Shown one piece after another: positions 24,377 to 33,107 of a stretch of DNA of 64,000 nucleotides. The DNA comes from Elusimicrobiota bacterium (lineage in GTDB: Bacteria > Elusimicrobiota > Elusimicrobia > UBA1565 > UBA9628). The notes beneath the pieces are model-generated. The model did no database searches. It was not told the origin of the DNA and saw only the letters and a list, made by a program, of their open reading frames with translations. The number at the start of each line of letters is the position of its first letter. The first letter of the stretch is position 1. The stretch covers positions 1-64,000 of the forward strand of contig JAPLKL010000063.1 in NCBI GenBank assembly GCA_026388095.1, in the 5' to 3' direction. The position numbers and the translations under genes were made by a program.

Positions 24377-25135
24377 ATGATTGAAGTACTACAAGGGCCG
24401 GCACAGATTCAAGAGGCCGATGAGTTTCTTTCCAGGCACGCCCTGCCCAAGCACGCTTATAACGTTGAAAAGAATTGGGATCTTTTTCAACTTTATTCAA
24501 TTGCAAGGCCCTTACCTTCAGAAATAAAGATTATAGATTTAGGCTGTGGAGGTCTATCAGCCTTAAAATTGTTATGCGCAATGGGATTTAAGAATTTATA
24601 TGGCATAGATTTATATATGCCTCTCAAGAACTACTTCAGCCAATTTTTAATGATGCGGGATAAACGGTCTTTCAAAATGCCTTTCCATCTCCAAAAGGGG
24701 GATTTGACCAAAACCGGATTCCCGGACAAGATGTTTGATATGGCTGTTTGTGTTTCAGTCATAGAACATGGAGTGAACTTGGAGAACTTCTTTGTGGAAG
24801 TGGGCCGCCTGCTGAAACCCGGAGGAACATTATTCATTACTACTGATTATTGGGATCAGAAGATATTAATCAGCAAAAATAAGAAACCATTTGGGCTGGA
24901 CTGGAAGATATTTTCTAAAGAAGAAGTCAAAGAGATGGTGGATGTTGCATATAAATATGGCTTTTCTTCTGACGACTCAACGTTGCCTTGCTCTTCGAAT
25001 AAATGCGTTGCTTGGAATGGCCAGGAATACACATTCATCGTAATGGTGCTCACAAAACATATTTCCAGTGACAGCACGGCCGATGATATGGGCGGTTCAC
25101 CTTCTCAAACCAAAGCACTCAGACGAGCAAAATAA
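24377..25135 (+). CDS. Class I SAM-dependent methyltransferase
   Basis: A 252-residue methyltransferase with the SAM motif IIDLGCGGLSALKLL, a motif-II/III stretch DMAVCVSVIEHGVNLENFF and LLKPGGTLFITTDYW. ATG 24377 follows GAAGGA about ten bases upstream. This is the most AT-rich gene of the window (large runs of A and T in 24480-24940), so it is a strong candidate for recent acquisition. Substrate unknown, probably a sugar of the repeat unit. Confidence 0.8.
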   Translation: MIEVLQGPAQIQEADEFLSRHALPKHAYNVEKNWDLFQLYSIARPLPSEIKIIDLGCGGLSALKLLCAMGFKNLYGIDLYMPLKNYFSQFLMMRDKRSFKMPFHLQKGDLTKTGFPDKMFDMAVCVSVIEHGVNLENFFVEVGRLLKPGGTLFITTDYWDQKILISKNKKPFGLDWKIFSKEEVKEMVDVAYKYGFSSDDSTLPCSSNKCVAWNGQEYTFIVMVLTKHISSDSTADDMGGSPSQTKALRRAK

Positions 25136-25139
25136 TACA

Positions 25140-26456
25140 ATGAAACCGCCCTCGACAACTCAAGTCGCCACTGCGTTCCATCAAGGAATCGACAAAAACA
25201 GCAGGCCGAGGGTACTGACGGTTCTTCCGAGTCACCCATTTCCCACGAACACAGGGCTGCAGCTGCGCATGGTCAACAACCTGGCTCTCCTGCGCCGCCT
25301 AGGCTGTGAGAGCCGGGTCCTGCTGTTCTCGACCGAAGAGCACGCCCTGACGGCCTCCGACAACGGGCAATTGGCCCAATACTGTGACGGATTCATCCAT
25401 GGCGGATGTCGAAAGCCTCAGACCAGCTTTTCCATATCATCGCTCATCGCGCATAAGTTGGATTTTCTCATTGGCGGGGCTCTGGGCTTGCGCGGCCGGC
25501 GATATCCCTTCTCCATGAGGTACGATGCCATCGGGGCAGAAAGGATCATCATTACCGAGGCTCTACGGACCGAAGCGGATTTCGTTGTCTTGCCTTCGTT
25601 CATGCTCCATTACGCCAAGGCCCTAGCTGATAAAGGCTTCAAAGTCATCGCTGATGCGATTGACGTATTGACCGACTTGACCTCGTCCCTGTTGGTCAAC
25701 TATGGCGGCAAAGGCCGCGCCAGCAAGCTCGGGCTGCTAGCAAACCATCTAGCATCCCGCTCTCAGGAGCGGTTGTACTTGCCGGCTTGCGTTGAGATCT
25801 GGGCCACGACTGAAGCGGAGGCTGTTACCCTGCGGAGGATATCACGCGGCGTGAATTCAGTGGTCGTCGGGAACTGCATGGACGAGGATGCGGTCACGCC
25901 GAGTCCCCAGACCGAGTCGCATTCAGTAGGCTTCATCGGGACCTATTCCATGCTCCCGAATGTAGAGGCCGCTCTGTTCCTGGCGGAGAAGGTGTTCCCG
26001 CATGTTCTCAAGCACCGCCCCCAGGCGCGCTTGCGCCTTGCGGGAGCGCACATGCCGAGCGATGCCGCAGCACGGCTGAGCTCTTTCAAGCACGTCGAGC
26101 TCTTGGGCGCAGTCCCCGACTCCAAGGCTTTCTTCGACAGTTGCGCTGTGATCGCCTTGCCTATATTCGTCTATGGCGGCACCCCGCTCAAGCTGGTCGA
26201 AGCCATGGCGCGCGGCAAGGCCGTGGTGGTGAACACCCTTCTAGGAGCCCGCGCGCCCGTATCTGACGGCCAGGACCTCATTATCCGGGACGAACCGAAT
26301 GCTTTTGCCGCAGCGATCGTCAAGCTGCTGAAGGACCCCGCCGAACGCGCTCGCTTGGGCGGCAACGCACGGAACACATTCCTCAAGGTTTGGTCCCGCA
26401 AGCAGGCCGAAGTTCTCTTGCGGCAACAGAGCATCCTGGCACGCCCCCTGACCTGA
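25140..26456 (+). CDS. Glycosyltransferase family 4/1 protein
   Basis: A 438-residue GT-B enzyme. The N-terminus reads VLTVLPSHPFPTNTGLQLR, the acceptor-side loop typical of GT4 enzymes. The donor domain contains VGFIGTYSMLPNVEA, a LLGAVPDSKAFFDSC loop and YGGTPLKLVEAMARGKAVV. GC content rises back to the local norm here, marking the right boundary of the AT-richer stretch. The start is ATG 25140 just after the previous gene; an in-frame upstream ATG lies inside that gene. Confidence 0.83.
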   Translation: MKPPSTTQVATAFHQGIDKNSRPRVLTVLPSHPFPTNTGLQLRMVNNLALLRRLGCESRVLLFSTEEHALTASDNGQLAQYCDGFIHGGCRKPQTSFSISSLIAHKLDFLIGGALGLRGRRYPFSMRYDAIGAERIIITEALRTEADFVVLPSFMLHYAKALADKGFKVIADAIDVLTDLTSSLLVNYGGKGRASKLGLLANHLASRSQERLYLPACVEIWATTEAEAVTLRRISRGVNSVVVGNCMDEDAVTPSPQTESHSVGFIGTYSMLPNVEAALFLAEKVFPHVLKHRPQARLRLAGAHMPSDAAARLSSFKHVELLGAVPDSKAFFDSCAVIALPIFVYGGTPLKLVEAMARGKAVVVNTLLGARAPVSDGQDLIIRDEPNAFAAAIVKLLKDPAERARLGGNARNTFLKVWSRKQAEVLLRQQSILARPLT

Positions 26457-26460
26457 CAAA

Positions 26461-27504
26461 ATGAAGGAAACCACCCAGACCATGCCAAGCGTTCCTCATC
26501 AGGACCAAAAGACGTTGTCCATCGGCATCATCGGCGCCGGAGAGGTCGCGGCCAAGCTCCATCTGCCCGTTCTCACAGCCACGCCGGGCATCGAGGTCGC
26601 TTTTGTCGCCGATACGCGCGCCGAGAGCGCCAAGGCGGTCGGAGAGGTCTATGGGATCGATTGGATCGCTGTTTCAGGGGATGTTTCCTGCCTCCCACAG
26701 ACTGATGTCGCCCTGCTTGCCGTTCCTGTGGGTATTCGCGCGCCCTACTACGACCTCTTTGCGCAGCGCGGTACCGCAGTGCTGGCCGAGAAACCGCTGA
26801 CCGTCTCGTATGACGAAGCCCGGCGGCTGTGCGCGCTTTACCCGGAGCATAAGCTGGGTTGCGGTTTTCAGCGCCGGGCTTATGCCTCCGTGGCCGCGGC
26901 CCGCGCCTGCGTCAGAGAGAAAGCCTTCGGCCCGATCCGCAGTGTCCGAATATCCGAAGGAGCGAGGACGACCAAGACCGGGACCGACGCGCGCTTCTAC
27001 GATAGCTGGTCGGCTGCGTCGGGCGGCATTCTGCGCGACCTGGGCTCCCATTCCTTGGACCTCGCATTCCATATCTCGGGGGCGTCCGAAGCCCGCGCGG
27101 TGAGCCAACAATTCTATTTTGACGACCTAATCGACAGAGAGGTCCACGCCCGCATGGTCTTCCGTGGAGACGGGGGAGAATTCGAGACCGACCTATTTCT
27201 CACATGGCTGGGTAGCGCGGATAACTGCTTGGAATTCCGTTTTGATTCGTGCATCCTTGCGATTCCAACTCGGGCGGAAAAACCAGCCCAACTGCTCGAT
27301 CTCCAAGGCAAACCCCTCGGTGTCACCCTGACCTCGAACTTGCGCCAGGCAACGACCACGTACCAGGCATTCTATCTGGAATGGGAAGCCTTCATTTCTG
27401 GAGTCCGCAGCGGGACACCCTCATCCTTCTGCGCCTCGTCCTGTCTAGCCACGGTCCACATCGCAGAGGAACTCTACGCTGCCGGCAGGAAGAAGAAATT
27501 GTGA
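26461..27504 (+). CDS. Gfo/Idh/MocA family sugar oxidoreductase
   Basis: A 347-residue NAD(P)-dependent oxidoreductase with the Rossmann motif GIIGAGEVAAKLHLP and the family motif AEKPLTV carrying the conserved Lys. The second domain has LRDLGSHSLDLAFHISG, where GSHSLD matches the active-site His region. In polysaccharide loci such enzymes oxidise or reduce nucleotide sugars. It overlaps the next SDR gene by GTGA. Confidence 0.83.
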   Translation: MKETTQTMPSVPHQDQKTLSIGIIGAGEVAAKLHLPVLTATPGIEVAFVADTRAESAKAVGEVYGIDWIAVSGDVSCLPQTDVALLAVPVGIRAPYYDLFAQRGTAVLAEKPLTVSYDEARRLCALYPEHKLGCGFQRRAYASVAAARACVREKAFGPIRSVRISEGARTTKTGTDARFYDSWSAASGGILRDLGSHSLDLAFHISGASEARAVSQQFYFDDLIDREVHARMVFRGDGGEFETDLFLTWLGSADNCLEFRFDSCILAIPTRAEKPAQLLDLQGKPLGVTLTSNLRQATTTYQAFYLEWEAFISGVRSGTPSSFCASSCLATVHIAEELYAAGRKKKL

Positions 27505-28565
27505 GGATCGGGATTACAGGTGCCAACGGCCAGGTGGGCAGCGAGGTCTGCCTGCTGCTCCAGGCCGTCCCAGGAATAGAGCTGGTCCCGGTGGTCCGCA
27601 ACCCTTCGGGGTCGGCTTTCCTGCGGCGCCATGGCTTGGAATGCCGGCACGGCAGGATCGCGCAAGCCGATGAGGCGCAGCGCCTCATCGGCGACTGCGA
27701 CGTGATCGCGAATTTTGCGCTGAGCACGAGCGGGCGCCCCAGCCTGGACCGGGAAATGAACCGCCGAATCACCCGCAACCTCGTCGAGGCAGCCAAGCCC
27801 GGAGCGCGGCTCGTTTTCTTCAGCACGATCATGGTATACGCACCGAACACGACTTTCGGACTCATCCCGGATGCCTATGGGATCGAGAAGCTTCTCAACG
27901 AACGCTTTTTTAAGAAGCTCTGCCGGGCTACGCGACATCAAGCCTATATCCTGCGGCTCGGGCATGTGCTCGGAGAACTTCAGAATATCACTCAGCACAT
28001 CCGGCGTGAGCTTAAAGCGGGGCCGGTCATGCTCCCCGGAGGCGGATATCGAGGTTCAAACACTGTTTTCACGGCCGCGATCGCGGAGGCATTGGTCCGC
28101 ATAGCCCATGGCGAAGTCCCGGCTGGGACGTTCGACCTCGTCTCATGCCCGCAGTGGAGTTGGCGCGATCTATACCTTCATTATGCGGAGCAACTGCATA
28201 TTCCTGCTGATATCCGCTCAGGCGAGGAATCCAGCCGCTCCAAGCTTGCCGTCCCCAGCGCGCTCCTGCGCGGGCTCATGGGTCATTTGAGCCAGAACCA
28301 GTACCTCCGCGAACGGCTCTCATTCCTGCTCGGATTGCTGCCCGACAAGGTCAACCGCAAGGTCCAGATTCGATATCTTCAGAGCCGGGCCTTCAAAGAA
28401 ATCGCCGCGCTGGCGCAGCGAGAGGACAGGATTGTCGCCCTGGATTGGCGGGGTTTGGATGTGCGGCCGGTGCCGGGGTTGGGGAGCACTCAAGATTCTC
28501 TGCATCGGTTCACTTTCCCGGTTCTGGATGCTGGACCGAGGCTATTCTTAGAGGCTAAGTCATGA
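27501..28565 (+). CDS. NAD-dependent epimerase/dehydratase family protein
   Basis: A 354-residue extended SDR with GITGANGQVGSEV at the N-terminus and the active-site region FFSTIMVYAPNT...YGIEKLL (YXXXK). Start is GTG 27501 in a GTGA overlap with the oxidoreductase. The C-terminal 90 residues are basic and helical, beyond the usual SDR end. Together with the upstream oxidoreductase it probably builds one of the sugar nucleotides used by this locus; the substrate is unknown. Confidence 0.8.
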   Translation: MRIGITGANGQVGSEVCLLLQAVPGIELVPVVRNPSGSAFLRRHGLECRHGRIAQADEAQRLIGDCDVIANFALSTSGRPSLDREMNRRITRNLVEAAKPGARLVFFSTIMVYAPNTTFGLIPDAYGIEKLLNERFFKKLCRATRHQAYILRLGHVLGELQNITQHIRRELKAGPVMLPGGGYRGSNTVFTAAIAEALVRIAHGEVPAGTFDLVSCPQWSWRDLYLHYAEQLHIPADIRSGEESSRSKLAVPSALLRGLMGHLSQNQYLRERLSFLLGLLPDKVNRKVQIRYLQSRAFKEIAALAQREDRIVALDWRGLDVRPVPGLGSTQDSLHRFTFPVLDAGPRLFLEAKS

Positions 28566-29950
28566 CCGTGGACCTGGGGCTGACCTTGGACGGCTCTTCG
28601 TGGCCTCTTTATGCCGCCATGCTGGGAATTTGGCTTTGGAGCCTGCGCTTGGTCCCGGACCTCCGCAAGCTCGGCTGGCAGGCCGTGCCCGTGTCGCTTT
28701 TCGGTCTGGTTTGGCTCGGATTCTTCCTTGATTTCGTCATGCGGTTCCCAATCCTCTGTTGGGACAGTTTCACTTTTGGGAACATGACGTCGCGCCTCGC
28801 CGAAGCCGCCCCGGAGAAGGTGAACCTTGCCCTGATCCTCGCCGGACTCTACTGGCTCTGCGTGTCCCTTGGCTTCGCTCTGGCTTCTCGAATAAGGGCG
28901 CCGAGCCCCTTGACTGGCCTTAGTGACTTCGCCGGACAGAACAGCGGCCGGCCCTCGCTTGCGTTGGCCGCGATTGCGACTATATGCATCATCCTCACTT
29001 CGGGGTTCGTCAATATTCCGAAGAGCCTCTTTACCCCCTTGGGCATCATGACGAGTCTCTGGATCATTCCCGCGAGTCTGGCTTGGTGGAACCACTTCCA
29101 CGGCGCATCGGGCCACCTGTCCCGCCACCGATGGGGCCTGCTCTTGCCCGGCATCCTCCATGGGATTCTGAGCCCGTACCGAGAGAATTTCGCCCAAATC
29201 TTCATCGCGATCTGCATCGCGGCCTTCTACGCCGGACGCCGCTACCGACTTGCCCGTGTGGCCGCGTTGGGAGCTTTCCTCTTCCTGGCGGGCACCACAC
29301 TCGTCGGCGCTTATCGGCAGGTCCTCTGGCAGGGCAAGGGCGCAGGCGAAGCCCTCGCCTACGCCGAGGCCGGCCACTCTTTCGAGAAGACCTCCGATGC
29401 CAAATGGGCCGAAGCGCTGCGGCGATTCCATGCCTTCGACTCGCTGCTTCTTACGACGCGTTTCGTGCCGGCGATTTTCCCATTCTCAGGACGGCCCATC
29501 TTCTTAGATTCATTGGTCCGCGGCCTCGTGCCGCGCGTGTTCTACGCGAACAAGGCCGGAAGCGTGCGGGGGACGGAATTCTCAATGACCATCTGGGGAG
29601 TCGGTGATGATACAAGTTCCCCGGCAGCAATCGCTCCCAGTATGCCCGGGGATCTCTTCGAAGCCGGCGGCGCTGTCTATGTCCTCCTGGGAGGTCTTGG
29701 CTGGGGGCTTTGCCTGGGCTTTCTGGAGGGCTGGAAGCTCAAGCTCCCTTCCCGGGCGGCCGCGGCCTTCACCGCATTGCTGGCAACACACTGCGCCGCG
29801 AGCGTAGAGCGAGACTTCGGCCATATGATTGCGGCGACCCTGCAATTGCTGATCGTGCTCTTCCTGGTCACAAAATTCCTGGCGCCCAAGCGGCTGCCGC
29901 GGTTTGTTCAGCCAAACATATCGGAGATGCCCCCCCGGCCCATCGCATGA
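28562..29950 (+). CDS. Wzy-like polysaccharide polymerase (multi-pass membrane protein)
   Basis: A 462-residue protein with roughly ten to twelve membrane segments. The late motif IAPSMPGDLFEAGGAVYVLLGGLGWG resembles the conserved end of Wzy O-antigen polymerases. An earlier basic loop (GILSPYRENF, LVGAYRQ) fits too. It would join lipid-linked repeat units after the Wzx flippase. Wzy proteins are poorly conserved, so the call rests on topology and setting. It overlaps its neighbours at both ends (ATGA). Confidence 0.7.
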   Translation: MTVDLGLTLDGSSWPLYAAMLGIWLWSLRLVPDLRKLGWQAVPVSLFGLVWLGFFLDFVMRFPILCWDSFTFGNMTSRLAEAAPEKVNLALILAGLYWLCVSLGFALASRIRAPSPLTGLSDFAGQNSGRPSLALAAIATICIILTSGFVNIPKSLFTPLGIMTSLWIIPASLAWWNHFHGASGHLSRHRWGLLLPGILHGILSPYRENFAQIFIAICIAAFYAGRRYRLARVAALGAFLFLAGTTLVGAYRQVLWQGKGAGEALAYAEAGHSFEKTSDAKWAEALRRFHAFDSLLLTTRFVPAIFPFSGRPIFLDSLVRGLVPRVFYANKAGSVRGTEFSMTIWGVGDDTSSPAAIAPSMPGDLFEAGGAVYVLLGGLGWGLCLGFLEGWKLKLPSRAAAAFTALLATHCAASVERDFGHMIAATLQLLIVLFLVTKFLAPKRLPRFVQPNISEMPPRPIA

Positions 29951-31035
29951 AAGTCGCCATATTGCTCAATCGCAGTCATTCTTTGCTGCGCGCAGTCGGC
30001 AAGAGAATATTGACCACGGCTTTTCAGGCGGCCTCTCTCAAGAGCCTCAAGAGGTTCGTCTTGCCCGAGTACTACAGCTTCGCGGGGCTTCTGGACCCCG
30101 CCCCGCTCATCCTGGGCACCGGAGACCCCATCGACTGGGCCGCCTTGAAGGACCGCGAACTGCTCATCTGGGAGTGGGGCTGGACCGCGACGCCGGCGCG
30201 GACCATGCTTGAAATCAAGAACCGCACGGGGATCGCCGCGCTCATGTTCCCAGGGCCGCTGGACCGCTTCTGGCGGGAATTGAAACCGGAAGACCTGGAA
30301 CTGCAATTCGAGGCCGCACAGGCCTGCGAAGCGATTGGCGCGATGCTCGAAGACACGGTCTCCTTCTATAAGACCCTCGTTCCGACCGCGCACGTCTTCC
30401 ACCTCCCTGTTCCCATAGACACGGAAGCTCTCCGCGACTTTGCGGCCCCTACCGCTCAACGGGACCGCAAGCGAATACTCCTGACGGCTCCGACCCGATT
30501 CACGGGCCCTGCCAGCCAGCTGCCGATCGCTACTTTCGTCGCCTTCCGGCGGATCCTCCGACTCAAACCCGCGCTGGAAGGCCTCTGCTTTGTTTACGAT
30601 GACGAGGAAAAAGAAGGCGCCCAGCGCGCCCTGCGCGCGCTGGGACTTTCCGGAAAGGTCGAGGTCAAACCCTACCTCCGACCGATACAGCGCTATCTCC
30701 AGACCGTGGCTCCTTGCTGGGCAGGGCTCTCCTTGCCCCACGGCCTTCTGCAGGGCCGCACGGCCATGACCTCGGCCTGCATCGGCATCCCCATGGTATT
30801 GAGCGAGGAGATCGAGACCCACCGCCGCCTATACCCAAAGACCTGCGTGCGCTGGCACGACACCGAAGCGGCCGCGAACTTGTGCTTGCGACTGCTGGAA
30901 GATGATACTTTCCGCAAGGATGTCGTTAAAGAGGCCGCGCATGGTATCGAATACTATTCAGTCGAGAACTGCCGCCGCCGGCTTGAAGCTGGCGCAAAGA
31001 CGGCCCTGCAGCGGCGCTCCGGAAGACCCGCTTGA
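29947..31035 (+). CDS. Glycosyltransferase-like protein
   Basis: A 362-residue protein with a weak GT-B pattern. The C-terminal half holds a nucleotide-sugar-type domain (RILLTAPTRFTGPASQ, a VKPYLRPIQRYLQ loop, GLLQGRTAMTSACIGIPMVLSEE). The N-terminal half is unusual (LLIWEWGWTATPARTM). It lies between two clear glycan genes with overlaps on both sides, so it is very likely a glycosyltransferase of this pathway, but no close family is recognised. Confidence 0.65.
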   Translation: MKVAILLNRSHSLLRAVGKRILTTAFQAASLKSLKRFVLPEYYSFAGLLDPAPLILGTGDPIDWAALKDRELLIWEWGWTATPARTMLEIKNRTGIAALMFPGPLDRFWRELKPEDLELQFEAAQACEAIGAMLEDTVSFYKTLVPTAHVFHLPVPIDTEALRDFAAPTAQRDRKRILLTAPTRFTGPASQLPIATFVAFRRILRLKPALEGLCFVYDDEEKEGAQRALRALGLSGKVEVKPYLRPIQRYLQTVAPCWAGLSLPHGLLQGRTAMTSACIGIPMVLSEEIETHRRLYPKTCVRWHDTEAAANLCLRLLEDDTFRKDVVKEAAHGIEYYSVENCRRRLEAGAKTALQRRSGRPA

Positions 31036-32036
31036 GGATCCTTTACACCGGCCCGCTCACACCGGCAGGACAGACCTGCGAGATGCGTCGCCGCGCTCTC
31101 GAACGGCTCGGCCATCAGACCATCCCAGTGGACTATGTGTCGTTGACGCGCGATTTGCCCGCGCTTTGGCGCAAGCTCCAGTGGCGACTGCGCGCCGGGC
31201 CGATGGTATCGCGCTATAATGACCAGCTCCTGGGCAAACTCGCTGAGCGTCCCGATGTCCTGTGGATAGACAAGGGGATGTTCGTCTTTCCCAAGGTGCT
31301 CTTGGCTGCCAAGCAAACCGGCAGCCGCATCGTGCATTATTCTCCAGACAACTACTTTCTCGGCCAGAACTCCTCCCGCCATTTCTGGAACGCGCTCAAG
31401 CTTTATGATCTCGTCGTTACGACCAAATCCGACAACACAGAGCGGCTGAAGGCCCGCGGGGCCCGATCCGTGGTGTTATCCGGCAATGCGTTCGCCCCCG
31501 AGGTCCACAAGCCGGTCGCTGATTGCGTGCCGACTTGCGACGTATCTTTCGTCGGCCGCTGGGAGCCGGAACGCGAGGATTGGCTGGCGCAGATTGCCGC
31601 GCTGGGAGTAAAACTCTCCGTCCGCGGGCCGCATTGGGAAAAAAGCCGAGTCGCGACCGTGCGCGTTGCGATCCAGCCGGCGTCGGCTTGGGGAGAAGAC
31701 TACGCCCGCGCCATCTGTGAGGCCAAGGTCAACCTGTGCTTTCTTTCGCGGCTGGCCCAGGACCGCATCACCCAGCGCTCGGTCGAGATCCCAGCCTGCG
31801 GCGGCTTCATGCTGGCGGAGCGCACCGAAGAACACCTGGCTCATTTCAGGGAAGGAGCGGAAGCGGCCTATTTCGACGGGCCTGCCGAACTCTGCGACAA
31901 GGTCCTCTACTACCTCGCGCATAACGAGGAACGCCGCAAGATCGCCGCGGCCGGAAGGGCGCGGTGCCTGGCCTCCGACTACTCTTACGACGCCCGCCTC
32001 AAGCAGATCTTCGAGGCTCTAGAGGACGCGCCTTGA
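31032..32036 (+). CDS. CgeB/DUF3880-like glycosyltransferase
   Basis: A 334-residue protein of the CgeB-like GT-B type: MRILYTGPLTPAGQTC at the N-terminus, VHYSPDNYF in the middle, CDVSFVGRWEPERE starting the donor domain, and the end motif SVEIPACGGFMLAERTEEH followed by the F.G..E.A pattern. Start is TTG 31032 in a TTGA overlap with the previous stop. The family occurs in spore-coat and exopolysaccharide glycan synthesis. Confidence 0.75.
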   Translation: MRILYTGPLTPAGQTCEMRRRALERLGHQTIPVDYVSLTRDLPALWRKLQWRLRAGPMVSRYNDQLLGKLAERPDVLWIDKGMFVFPKVLLAAKQTGSRIVHYSPDNYFLGQNSSRHFWNALKLYDLVVTTKSDNTERLKARGARSVVLSGNAFAPEVHKPVADCVPTCDVSFVGRWEPEREDWLAQIAALGVKLSVRGPHWEKSRVATVRVAIQPASAWGEDYARAICEAKVNLCFLSRLAQDRITQRSVEIPACGGFMLAERTEEHLAHFREGAEAAYFDGPAELCDKVLYYLAHNEERRKIAAAGRARCLASDYSYDARLKQIFEALEDAP

Positions 32037-33097
32037 CCGGGCCAGAACACGTCCTCATCTACCGCTGCGGCGCGATCGGCGACACCATCGTGGCCATCCC
32101 GGCGATACGCGCCATCCGTGAGCACTATCCCGGAGCGCGCTTCCTGCTCATGACCGCAAGCGGCGGCGAAGGAATCGTCTGGACCGACCGGGTCCTGCGC
32201 GAATTCAACTGGTTCGACGACGTCATCACCTACGAAACCAGCGAAATCTCCAACCCGCTTAGGATCTGGGGCGTCTTGGGGCGCGTGCGCCGCGGCGCCC
32301 CGGACATCGTCTTCTATCTGGCCAGCGAGAAGAACTCCCGATTCAAGATCCTGCGCGACCGCTTTTTCTTTCATCTCGCGGGAGCGCGCCGCTTCATCCC
32401 AGCCTATTCCGGAAAAGTCACCCTTTGGGGCCGCCTGAACAGGGCCCCGCGCCTGTACGTCAAAGAGACCGACCGCCTGCTGGCCGAACTTGCCCGGCAA
32501 GGCATCCCGGCCCCGACGGCCATGTTCGACCTGCCCATCACCCCGCGACATTCAGAACGGGTGACTGCGCTTCTCAAAGAGAGCGGCCTCGATCCCTCCC
32601 GGCCCTTGGTCGGCATGTGTCCGGGCTCCAAGCAGCCCATCAAGGTCTGGCCCGCCGAACGCTTCGTCGAGGTGGGGCTCCGCTTGATCCAGGAAGAAGG
32701 GGTGAACATCGTCATCGTGGGCGGCTCAGACGAAGCCGCCGTAGGCGCGCAATTGATGGACTTCTGGCCTGCCGGAAGGGCGGCCAACCTGGCGCAGAAG
32801 CTCTCGATTCTGGAGTCGGCCGAACTGCTGCGCCGATGCCTCTTCTATCTCGGCAACGACACCGGGGCCATGCACTTGGCCGCGGCCGTAGGAACCCGCT
32901 GCGTGGCCATCTTCGCCGCGCGAGAGCCCGCGCGCAGTTGGGATCCCTATGGGGACAACCATGCCATCCTGCGCAAGAGCGTCCCCTGCCAGAACTGCTA
33001 CCTGCGCGAGTGCGTCAAGCAGGGCCTGCGCTGTCTAAAGGACATCACCGTGGAGGAAGTCTGGGCCGCTTGCCGCCGGATGCTGATCTACCGATGA
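32033..33097 (+). CDS. Heptosyltransferase family (GT9) glycosyltransferase
   Basis: A 354-residue GT9 protein with the N-terminal loop YRCGAIGDTIVAIPAIRAIR and the donor-binding region VGMCPGSKQPIKVWP followed by GNDTGAMHLAAAVGT, as in ADP-heptose:LPS heptosyltransferases. Start is TTG 32033 in a TTGA overlap. Since heptose genes sit at the left end of the locus, heptose could be part of this glycan; other GT9 donors are possible. A Cys-rich tail (CQNCYLREC) is common in the family. Confidence 0.88.
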   Translation: MTGPEHVLIYRCGAIGDTIVAIPAIRAIREHYPGARFLLMTASGGEGIVWTDRVLREFNWFDDVITYETSEISNPLRIWGVLGRVRRGAPDIVFYLASEKNSRFKILRDRFFFHLAGARRFIPAYSGKVTLWGRLNRAPRLYVKETDRLLAELARQGIPAPTAMFDLPITPRHSERVTALLKESGLDPSRPLVGMCPGSKQPIKVWPAERFVEVGLRLIQEEGVNIVIVGGSDEAAVGAQLMDFWPAGRAANLAQKLSILESAELLRRCLFYLGNDTGAMHLAAAVGTRCVAIFAAREPARSWDPYGDNHAILRKSVPCQNCYLRECVKQGLRCLKDITVEEVWAACRRMLIYR

Positions 33098-33107
33098 GGA
33101 ACATCCC

